64,000 nucleotides of DNA, taken from Lewinella sp. 4G2 (GTDB lineage Bacteria > Bacteroidota > Bacteroidia > Chitinophagales > Saprospiraceae). Every line of letters starts with the position of its first letter. Within the stretch, counting starts at the first letter, position 1. Below, one piece after another: positions 7,980-14,686 of the stretch. Location of the stretch: assembly GCF_001625015.1 (NCBI RefSeq), contig NZ_LVWJ02000011.1, positions 2,501 to 66,500 of the forward strand, given 5' to 3'. The notes beneath the pieces are model-generated. The model ran no database searches. It was given only the letters and a program-made list of their open reading frames with translations, and was not told the origin of the DNA. Made by a program: the position numbers and the translations under genes.

Positions 7980-8861
7980 ATGAATAAGAATATTTACACC
8001 TATCTGCTCCTGGCCGGTGGCCTATTGGCCTGCGTGACTTTTCTCGGAAACTCCCGCGGGGCGGCATCCGCCGGCAACTATTACACCGGAGCACCCAGCG
8101 CCGCCGGTGGAACGGAAGGCACCTGTAGCACCTGCCACCGCTCGGGTAGCTTCGGCGAACCCAGCCTGGAACTGCTATTTGCCGATGCCGGTAGCGATGA
8201 TTTTGCCGCACTGACCGCCTACGAACCAGGAAAAGAATACCAGGTGAAGTTAGCCGTCGGATACATGAGCGACGCTCCGGCTGGTTACGGCTTTCAGACA
8301 CAGATCCTGACGAGTGGGGCGAACCCCACCACCGCCGGAACTCTGACGGCGTCAGGACCGGTTAGAATCAGCAACGGACCCAACGGATCCGGCCGCCGTT
8401 ACGCGGAGCAGAGCCAAATTTCGAACGATAGTAGCTTCGTCTTTAGCTGGACGGCCCCCGACGCGGGCACCGGTGCAGTGGACATCTACTCTGTCGGCAA
8501 CCTCGTCAACCGCGCGCAGGGAATGGGTGGCGATAATGGAAGTTCCAGCCCTCTGATTACCGCTTTGGCGGAAGGGCAACCTTCCGGGGTAAATAATCTC
8601 GTACGTTTATCCGGCGCCCTATTCCCAAATCCACTACGGCCGGGCCAGGCTGCTACCCTGCGGGTGGACGTGCTGCGGAGCGGAGACTACCAACTGCAAG
8701 TGACGGACCTTGCTGGCCGCATCCTAACCCGCAGCGACCAATACCTGGCTACGGGTAGCCAAACGCTGAATCTCAACGTTGCTTCACTCGTGCCGGGTGT
8801 TTACGTGGTATCTCTTCAAAGTGGAGCGGATGCCTTCGTGCAACGCTTGGTGGTAGAGTGA
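7980..8861 (+). CDS. Second choice-of-anchor V protein, CxxCH motif, T9SS signal
   Basis: A 293-residue paralogue of the previous gene, with the same order: signal peptide (MNKNIYTYLLLAGGLL), YTGAPSAAGGTEGTCSTCHRSGSFGEPS with one CxxCH near residue 46, and a beta-rich domain containing the shared RRYAEQSQIS and FSWTAPDAGTGAVDIYSVGN motifs. The C-terminal T9SS domain (LFPNPLRPGQAATL...GVYVVSLQSG...VQRLVVE) follows directly. It lacks the fibronectin-like insert of its neighbour, hence the shorter length. The two are likely co-transcribed (39-base gap) and end at a shared terminator. The biochemical role is unknown; haem binding is possible. Confidence 0.85.
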   Translation: MNKNIYTYLLLAGGLLACVTFLGNSRGAASAGNYYTGAPSAAGGTEGTCSTCHRSGSFGEPSLELLFADAGSDDFAALTAYEPGKEYQVKLAVGYMSDAPAGYGFQTQILTSGANPTTAGTLTASGPVRISNGPNGSGRRYAEQSQISNDSSFVFSWTAPDAGTGAVDIYSVGNLVNRAQGMGGDNGSSSPLITALAEGQPSGVNNLVRLSGALFPNPLRPGQAATLRVDVLRSGDYQLQVTDLAGRILTRSDQYLATGSQTLNLNVASLVPGVYVVSLQSGADAFVQRLVVE

Positions 8862-8890
8862 TCCGATAGTTTAACTGGTACTTAACCAAG

Positions 8891-8922
8891 AAAGCCGCCT
8901 CTTCCGTAGAAGGGGCGGCTTT
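8891..8922. terminator. Bidirectional terminator
   Basis: AAAGCCGCC (8891-8899) pairs perfectly with GGCGGCTTT (8914-8922) between converging genes, with A/T-rich ends on both sides. Confidence 0.8.
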
Positions 8923-8951
8923 GTCATTTCGTTGGCGGGCAACATCAAATA

Positions 8952-10049
8952 CTATTGGCGTGGTTTTAATCCCAAACGTAGGGAAACGATGTGGCTAAAG
9001 GTGCTGCGTCCGTCGTCCTCCCCCAAATCGGTATAGGCGTAATCCACGTTGAGCTGGCCAACCTTGAGACCAAGGCCGAGTGACGGGCGGGAGTTGATGC
9101 GCTCTTCCAAATCAAAATCCTGGATTCTTTGCAGTTGGGATACACCGGCGCGGATGAAGATGAAGTCGCCGTAATCTGCCTCCAAGCCGAAGGCGGGGTC
9201 CAGGCTGATGGGGTCCTCAGCGATGAGGGTATTCCGTTCTCCGTCGGTGGTCGCGATGAGGTCGAGTTCGGCGGTTAGGTTTATATCCTTCGTGATATTG
9301 AACTTCCGGGCGGCCGCGAGGATGAAGGTAGGGTTGGTCGTCTCCACGCTTTCAATCACGATGTCGTTACCCGTTGCGGTGAGGGTGGTTCTTTCCTCTT
9401 CGGTGAAGTTGAGGGACCAGGTGTTGAAGGTGGAGGTAATGTCCTTTCCCAGCAAGGCGAAGGTCCAGTTACCCCGGTCGAGCTGCGCGCCGAGGTCGAG
9501 CCCGAACCCCCAGCTGGTAGCAAATTCCCCAATAGTGCGATGGATGACCTTTACGTTACCGCCGACTCGTAGATCGCCCGCAGCCTTGGGGAAGGTGCGT
9601 GCGTAGGTGCCCAGGAAAGCGTAGTCCGCAGCCGAAAACTCCGTGATGTTATCAAAGTTGATGGTGCCGTCCGCCTCGTAGAGGGAGAGGGTGTTTGGGA
9701 TGTTATCGATCCCAAAGCGGATGAGGCTTAGCCCCAGCCGTTGGTTGCCACTGGCTAATGGCAAGGTGAAACCCAGGTAATCGTAGTTCCCTACGCCACC
9801 GAACCATTCGGCGTGCATGGCCCCGATCTCGAGGCCCGCATCCGGATCAATCCCCGCCAGCCCTGCGGGGTTCCAGGCGGTTGCGTAGACATCTTGCTGG
9901 CTGGCTACAACGGCCGTTCCCATGCCGTGAGCGCGGGCGCCGACGCCAATCGTCAGGAATTCGTTACTGTACTTCTGGGCGGTTGCGGTAGCCGTCAGCG
10001 CAAAAATGCAGATCAGGGCGAGTAGGTGCCGGTGTGGTTTGGGGGACAT
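8952..10049 (-). CDS. PorV/PorQ-family outer-membrane barrel
   Basis: 365 residues from ATG 10049. A signal peptide (LLALICIFALTATATAQ) is followed by KYSNEFLTIGVGARAHGMGTAVVAS and DVYATAWNPAGLAG, the N-terminal signature of the PorV/PorQ (UPF0164) family. The remainder is regular amphipathic beta-strand. Family members such as PorV work in type IX secretion, PorV as the shuttle for cargo in the outer membrane; which subfamily this belongs to is not clear. The frame opens further upstream, but the signal peptide fixes the start. A perfect -7 element ends only four bases before this ATG, so the mRNA should be leaderless or nearly so. Confidence 0.85.
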   Translation of the reverse strand: MSPKPHRHLLALICIFALTATATAQKYSNEFLTIGVGARAHGMGTAVVASQQDVYATAWNPAGLAGIDPDAGLEIGAMHAEWFGGVGNYDYLGFTLPLASGNQRLGLSLIRFGIDNIPNTLSLYEADGTINFDNITEFSAADYAFLGTYARTFPKAAGDLRVGGNVKVIHRTIGEFATSWGFGLDLGAQLDRGNWTFALLGKDITSTFNTWSLNFTEEERTTLTATGNDIVIESVETTNPTFILAAARKFNITKDINLTAELDLIATTDGERNTLIAEDPISLDPAFGLEADYGDFIFIRAGVSQLQRIQDFDLEERINSRPSLGLGLKVGQLNVDYAYTDLGEDDGRSTFSHIVSLRLGLKPRQ

Positions 10050-10053
10050 AGGA

Positions 10054-10061
10054 CAAAGGTA
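10054..10061 (-). promoter_or_regulatory. -7 element TACCTTTG next to the start codon
   Basis: Perfect TAnnTTTG on the minus strand, four bases from the ATG at 10049. No good -33 TTTG is seen. It implies a 5' untranslated region close to zero. Confidence 0.6.
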
Positions 10062-10182
10062 AAAGGAAGCAACGACGTAGCGCGAGGAATCGGTGTGCGC
10101 CCGTAGGATATGTGATACCTTTAGCTTCGGAAACGTTGGCGAAAGCTGCTGCTCCGTCGTTGCCACTACACTTTACCCCTCC

Positions 10183-10854
10183 ATGTCCACCCCTGCCGTT
10201 CAACTCCGCCAAGCCAGCATCCACCAGGGTGACCGGGAAGTGCTGGGTGACGTCAACCTGGAAATGGCACCGGGAGAATTCGTTTACCTCGTTGGTAAGA
10301 CCGGGGCGGGTAAATCCAGCCTACTCAAAACCCTGTACGGGGCCCTGCCACTTAAAGGTGGGGAGGGTACGGTGGCCGGCACTGACCTTCGCAAGCTGAA
10401 GCGGCGCCAGCTCCCCAAACTACGCCGACAGTTGGGCATCATCTTTCAGGATCTCAACCTCTTGACGGACCGGACGGTCGACGACAATCTCCACTTTGTC
10501 CTCCGGGCCACCGGGATGCGCAAGCAAAAGGAACGGGACTCCCGCATTGCCGAAGTACTCCACGCCGTCGGTCTCCCCGCAGTGGGTGGGCAGCGACCCT
10601 TTACTTTAAGCGGCGGGGAACAGCAGCGGATCGCCGTTGCCCGGGCTCTACTGAACCAACCCAAACTGATCATCGCCGATGAGATCACCGGCAACCTCGA
10701 CCCCGAGACCAGCCTGGAAATGCTTAATCTGATGCGCGAGCTGGCCCGCCAGCAATCCACGGCCATCCTTTTTGCTACTCACGACGATCGCTTGCGGGAA
10801 AGCTACCAGGCCCGGACACTCCACTGTGTTGACGGCAAGGTTATTAACGACTAA
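10183..10854 (+). CDS. ftsE: Cell-division ABC transporter ATPase FtsE
   Basis: A 223-residue ABC ATPase. Walker A is GKTGAGKSS, the Q-loop is IIFQDLNLL, the signature is LSGGEQQR, Walker B is LIIADE followed by ITGNLDPET, and the H-loop is FATHDD. In the FtsEX complex the pair transmits ATP hydrolysis across the inner membrane to activate peptidoglycan hydrolases at the division site. The identity as FtsE rests on the compact size and on the next gene being FtsX. The frame extends upstream to 10093, but that would overlap the divergent promoter; ATG 10183 gives a normal FtsE N-terminus (MSTPAVQLRQASI). Confidence 0.93.
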   Translation: MSTPAVQLRQASIHQGDREVLGDVNLEMAPGEFVYLVGKTGAGKSSLLKTLYGALPLKGGEGTVAGTDLRKLKRRQLPKLRRQLGIIFQDLNLLTDRTVDDNLHFVLRATGMRKQKERDSRIAEVLHAVGLPAVGGQRPFTLSGGEQQRIAVARALLNQPKLIIADEITGNLDPETSLEMLNLMRELARQQSTAILFATHDDRLRESYQARTLHCVDGKVIND

Positions 10855-10871
10855 ACTCTCTCGACACCACC

Positions 10872-11723
10872 GTGCACGCACCAAACAAGATCTACGTTAC
10901 CCTGAGCCTGGGCCTCTCCCTTTTCCTGCTGGGAATCGTGGCCTTCTGGGCCTGGCAAGCGCACGACCTAACGCAGCGCTTGCGCCAACAGATGCAAATG
11001 GTGGTGGAGTTGGAGCCCGACTACCAGGAGTTCCAACTCAAAGGGCTGCTGACCTCCTTAACGACGGCACCCTACGCCAGCCTCGAAAGCCCTCCCCGCT
11101 TTGAGTCTAAAGATGTGGGCATTCGTGAATTGGACCCAGAACTGGCTAAAGACCTCGGTGATTTGGGTATCAATAACCCCTTGCTGGACATTGTCGCCTT
11201 CACCGTTCCTTTGGAGTACTTGCAGGAGGACAGCCTCCGCGCTATCGTCGCAGAAGTACAACTCCTTCCTGGTGTTTTGGCCGTGCACTACCCTTCCGGC
11301 TTGGCGGAGGAGTTGGCAGATAATGCGCGGAAGGTTACCCTGGGTTTACTCGCACTGGCGGTCCTATTTCTCCTGATCACTGCCCTGCTGATTCACAATA
11401 CTGTACGGCTGAGTCTCTCCGCGAACCGCTTACTCATCAAAACGCAGGAATTAGTGGGGGCGAGTTGGGGCTTCATCAGCCGGCCTTACCTCTGGCGTGG
11501 ATTGTGGCAGGGGGCAGTCGCTGGCCTGCTCGCCGCCGGTGGACTCGTCGCTACCTGGTTTGGAATTGACGGCTTACTTCCGGAATTAGGCTTGACACGT
11601 AACGTAGAACCCATCGCCATCGTCGCTGCGGCGCTGGTAGCGTTGGGGATGCTCATCAGTTTCCTTAGTTATTATGTCGGCGTACGGCGTTACCTTCGCC
11701 TCCCGATTGATGAATTGTACTGA
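10872..11723 (+). CDS. ftsX: Cell-division protein FtsX
   Basis: 283 residues, GTG start 17 bases after ftsE. Topology fits FtsX: one N-terminal helix (LSLGLSLFLLGIVAFWAW), a periplasmic domain of about 120 residues, then three helices (about 155-180, 215-240, 250-275) ending in a short cytoplasmic tail. The periplasmic domain includes LDIVAFTVPLEYL...GVLAVHYPSG, typical of Bacteroidota FtsX. It pairs with FtsE as the membrane subunit controlling amidase activators or hydrolases during septation. Confidence 0.9.
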   Translation: MHAPNKIYVTLSLGLSLFLLGIVAFWAWQAHDLTQRLRQQMQMVVELEPDYQEFQLKGLLTSLTTAPYASLESPPRFESKDVGIRELDPELAKDLGDLGINNPLLDIVAFTVPLEYLQEDSLRAIVAEVQLLPGVLAVHYPSGLAEELADNARKVTLGLLALAVLFLLITALLIHNTVRLSLSANRLLIKTQELVGASWGFISRPYLWRGLWQGAVAGLLAAGGLVATWFGIDGLLPELGLTRNVEPIAIVAAALVALGMLISFLSYYVGVRRYLRLPIDELY

Positions 11724-11848
11724 CTCGACTCATTGAGGTTGCCTCAGTAACGTGGCATCATTGGAGCGTGAGCACCTACTTTAACCTAAAGTAACCCGGC
11801 TCCCCGCTACTGCTCCTTATCATTGCCTACCTAAACCGCCCCCCTACC

Positions 11849-12190
11849 ATGGCTAAAGGAAGAAAGAAAGATAAAAAGGTCAAGATCGCCGCTGAATCCA
11901 CGCGCATTGCCTCCCCGAAAGTGGCCGTCCCCAAAGTTAAATTTGAGGAGCCCAAGCGTACGGTAGCCCAACCAGCCCGTGCCCTCACCTTTGGCCCAGA
12001 AACCTACAAGTGGATGGGCATCGGGTTTGGCCTCGTCGTCCTCGGTCTGATCCTGATGGCCGGCAGCCGGGGGGATAACTTCAGTGAATTCGACATTAAC
12101 GACATCTACAGCCCGGTAAAGACCACCCTTGCCCCCGCCATCATTCTCGCTGGTCTTGGAGTGACGATCTACGCTATTCTTAAGAAGTAA
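11849..12190 (+). CDS. Small membrane protein, DUF3098 family
   Basis: 113 residues. A very basic N-terminal region (MAKGRKKDKKVK, to about 45), two transmembrane helices (about 55-72 and 93-110) and a short acidic loop between them (DNFSEFDINDIYSP). Size, layout and position between ftsX and uppP match the DUF3098 family, whose place in this order I recall as conserved in Bacteroidota. Function is unknown; the neighbourhood points to division or envelope synthesis. Its stop lies two bases before the uppP start, so translation is probably coupled. Confidence 0.8.
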   Translation: MAKGRKKDKKVKIAAESTRIASPKVAVPKVKFEEPKRTVAQPARALTFGPETYKWMGIGFGLVVLGLILMAGSRGDNFSEFDINDIYSPVKTTLAPAIILAGLGVTIYAILKK

Positions 12191-12192
12191 CG

Positions 12193-12987
12193 TTGGAAGA
12201 ACTTTTGCGCGCCCTCGTCCTGGGCATTGTACAGGGCTTGACGGAATTTCTACCCGTTAGCAGCAGTGGGCACCTGGAACTGGCCAAGTGGATCATGGGC
12301 GACGATAGCCTCGCCGCCGAGAGCATGCTGATGACCGTCACCCTCCACGCGGCGACCGCGCTGGCAACGGTGGTCGTCTTCAGAAAGGACATCCTCGACA
12401 TTCTACGGGACCTATTCCAATTCAAGTGGAATGAGGGTACCAAGTACGCCCTGCTCATCATCCTCAGTATGATCCCCGCCGCCATCGTTGGGGTGCTGTT
12501 CGACGAAGCCCTGGAGGCGCTGTTCAATCGGCAAATTGCCCTCGTTGCGGGGATGCTCCTGCTCACTGGTGTTCTCCTTTTCCTGGCGGACCGGGCGAAG
12601 GATACGGAGAAGTCCGTCGGCTGGTCCGATGCCGCCATCATTGGCATTGCGCAAGCCATCGCTATCCTCCCGGGTATTAGCCGATCGGGCGCAACCATCT
12701 CTACTAGCGTGCTTTTGGGAGTAGACCGTTCCAAATCCGCTCGGTTTAGCTTTCTGATGGTTGTTCCCTTGATCTTGGGAAAGATGGCCAAGGACCTGCT
12801 GGACGGAGAATATGCCGGCACGGTCAACATCACTGCTCTCGGCATCGGTTTCGTAGCGGCTTTCTTCACCGGCATCGCCGCCTGCGTCTGGATGATCAAA
12901 CTCGTCAAAAAAGCGGAACTCAAGTGGTTCGCGTACTATTGTTTCGGGGTAGCCGCGTTGGTGTTTGCGGTACTCCTCATCCGGTAA
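12193..12987 (+). CDS. uppP: Undecaprenyl-diphosphatase UppP (BacA)
   Basis: 264 residues, multi-spanning inner-membrane phosphatase that recycles undecaprenyl diphosphate to the monophosphate lipid carrier for peptidoglycan and O-antigen synthesis. The two active-site regions are clear: VQGLTEFLPVSSSGHLELA near residue 11-30 and LPGISRSGATIS around 157-168. The start codon is TTG at 12193, two bases after the DUF3098 stop; there is no in-frame ATG that keeps the first active-site region. Last gene of the ftsE-ftsX-DUF3098-uppP group, closed by a strong hairpin. Confidence 0.95.
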   Translation: MEELLRALVLGIVQGLTEFLPVSSSGHLELAKWIMGDDSLAAESMLMTVTLHAATALATVVVFRKDILDILRDLFQFKWNEGTKYALLIILSMIPAAIVGVLFDEALEALFNRQIALVAGMLLLTGVLLFLADRAKDTEKSVGWSDAAIIGIAQAIAILPGISRSGATISTSVLLGVDRSKSARFSFLMVVPLILGKMAKDLLDGEYAGTVNITALGIGFVAAFFTGIAACVWMIKLVKKAELKWFAYYCFGVAALVFAVLLIR

Positions 12988-13010
12988 CTGCCCAACCAAA
13001 TTTGTTGATA

Positions 13011-13055
13011 AAAGCAAAGCGGCGAGCTCCCAATGGGTACTCGCCGCTTTGCTTT
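13011..13055. terminator. Bidirectional terminator, 16-bp perfect stem
   Basis: AAAGCAAAGCGGCGAG (13011-13026) is the exact reverse complement of 13040-13055, between the converging uppP and terC genes. Confidence 0.85.
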
Positions 13056-13079
13056 TGGTACTCTACTAATTACCGTATA

Positions 13080-13949
13080 TCAATCCGCGGATTGGTTGCT
13101 CAGTGGTTGTTTTGGATCCTTCGCCGCTTCCTGGGCGTAGGTATTCAACTTCACCTGCTTGGCCGCGGACTTACCCGGCCTGATCTTCATGTTCAGGAAC
13201 TCTACCAAGAGGGAGAAAGCAATCGCGAAGTAGAGGTAGCCCTTCGGGATAGTCCCGATCTCACTACCAAATACTTCCAAGTGCCCCAGGTGAGCGCCCT
13301 CGGTGATGAGCATAAACCCAATCAGGATCAGGAAACTCAGGCCCAACATCTGAATGGTCGGGTTGCGGTTCACGAAGTTGCCTACGGGTACGGCAAAGAG
13401 CATCATTATGAGCACGGAAACGACTACGGCAATGATCATGATGATCAGGGCGCCCGTTACACCGTTCGTCATCCCCACCGCGGTAAGAATGGAATCAAAG
13501 GAGAAGACAATATTGATGAGGGTAATTTGAAATATTACGGACCCCAGTGAGGCGCCTCCTTTCCCTCCCGGATCACCGTCAGTATGTTCATCGCCCTCGA
13601 GTTTATGGTGGATCTCGGAGGTGGATTTATAGAGCAGGAAAATGCCTCCCGCGATCAGGATCAGGGCCTGTCCACCGAAGCCGCCCTTCGCCCAACCCCA
13701 GTCGAAGTGGAACCAGGCTTCCTCCATAGAGATCAACCACGACACCCCGAAGAGTAAGGCGATACGCATGACCATGGCGAGAATCAGGCCGATATTGGTG
13801 GCCTTTTTCTGCTCTTCTTCATCTTTCAACTTACCCGAGGCGATGGAAATGAAGATAATATTATCAATCCCCAGTACGATCTCGAGGAAGGTCAGAGTGA
13901 GCAGGGATAACCAAACGGCACCGCTGCCGAAATCAGGAATAGTAAACAT
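13080..13949 (-). CDS. TerC-family integral membrane protein
   Basis: 289 residues and seven or more hydrophobic helices. The N-terminal FLEIVLGIDNIIFISI carries the acidic residues and GIDN motif that define TerC proteins, and the second half repeats it as INIVFSFDSILTAVG. Family members are implicated in tellurite resistance or in manganese/metal export (Alx, YceF and others). No tel/ter genes adjoin, so metal homeostasis is the safer guess. A cytoplasmic loop (LEGDEHTDGDPGGKGG) joins the two halves. Confidence 0.9.
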   Translation of the reverse strand: MFTIPDFGSGAVWLSLLTLTFLEIVLGIDNIIFISIASGKLKDEEEQKKATNIGLILAMVMRIALLFGVSWLISMEEAWFHFDWGWAKGGFGGQALILIAGGIFLLYKSTSEIHHKLEGDEHTDGDPGGKGGASLGSVIFQITLINIVFSFDSILTAVGMTNGVTGALIIMIIAVVVSVLIMMLFAVPVGNFVNRNPTIQMLGLSFLILIGFMLITEGAHLGHLEVFGSEIGTIPKGYLYFAIAFSLLVEFLNMKIRPGKSAAKQVKLNTYAQEAAKDPKQPLSNQSAD

Positions 13950-14041
13950 GCGTGCTGGGTAAGTACAAAAGGCCGGAAAACCCGGCGCCTGACAAAACTA
14001 CGCATCTTGTTCTATGTTTGTTCCCCTCAACTGACCCACTC

Positions 14042-14530
14042 ATGTCCGAAACAAAATTCCGCCGTCTCAAATTGGACGAACTCAACGACGTTCGTGACCA
14101 ATTCGTCAAGTTCCTGGCCGTGAACGGTATTGACGCTAATAGTTGGCAGACCATCAAAGTGGAGGACCCGCAACGGGCGGATGGCCTGATCCTGCAGTTT
14201 TCCCAAATCGTCTTTTCCGGAGTGATCGAAAGGGTGAAGTACCTCGTCCACCGCAAACCTAACGATCTGCGGACCTACAAAACGGACGAGGACAAGATCT
14301 ACATGCGCGGCATCCTGCTGGACGGAGTGACAACCGTTGACTTTACGCGCGACGAGTATTCGCCCAAAGAGATGTTTGAGCGTTTGCAGGCGGATCAGGT
14401 TAAAGCTAAGCTGTATTCCGCCGAGCGTGCCTACCTACCCATCGGCCGCGATCAGGACATTTTTCACCTCCTCGAACAAGGCGCTCTCATCGATGAAGGG
14501 GAACTTTTCCGCACGCTGGAAGAAATTTAG
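14042..14530 (+). CDS. Hypothetical protein, DUF6495-like
   Basis: 162 residues from ATG 14042; a longer frame exists, but MSETKFRRLKLDEL is the natural beginning. Soluble, acidic, no signal peptide. The pattern RRLKLDELNDVRDQFVKFLAVNGIDANSWQ followed by QIVFSGVIERVKYLVHR resembles the Bacteroidota DUF6495 family as I remember it; this was not searched. Nothing is known of its reaction. A dispersed-repeat pair lies between it and the GH3 gene. Confidence 0.7.
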   Translation: MSETKFRRLKLDELNDVRDQFVKFLAVNGIDANSWQTIKVEDPQRADGLILQFSQIVFSGVIERVKYLVHRKPNDLRTYKTDEDKIYMRGILLDGVTTVDFTRDEYSPKEMFERLQADQVKAKLYSAERAYLPIGRDQDIFHLLEQGALIDEGELFRTLEEI

Positions 14531-14556
14531 GTAGTACAATCGTTTGTCCTTTTTAC

Positions 14557-14573
14557 GGCGCTGCCGCGGGTGC
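14557..14573 (+). repeat. Dispersed 17-bp repeat, left arm of an inverted pair
   Basis: GGCGCTGCCGCGGGTGC. With the copy at 14626-14642 it makes a long imperfect hairpin: homology continues inward (AATGGGGAA against TTCCCCATT), so the whole element is about 86 bp. Confidence 0.9.
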
Positions 14574-14625
14574 AATGGAATGGGGAAAACACTGTACTTT
14601 ACCCTTCTTTATTCCCCATTACCCT

Positions 14626-14642
14626 GCACCTGCGGCAGCGCC
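14626..14642 (-). repeat. Dispersed 17-bp repeat, right arm of an inverted pair
   Basis: GCACCTGCGGCAGCGCC, the exact reverse complement of the consensus, 45 bases upstream of the GH3 start. Confidence 0.9.
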
Positions 14643-14686
14643 CAACTGGTGGCGGAAGATATGGGAAGACCATTAATCTAGACGAC

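Noticed and set aside
14570-14686. N-terminal extension of the GH3 gene
   Set aside because: The added 39 codons pass through a dispersed-repeat pair and precede a lipoprotein signal peptide that must be at the N-terminus.
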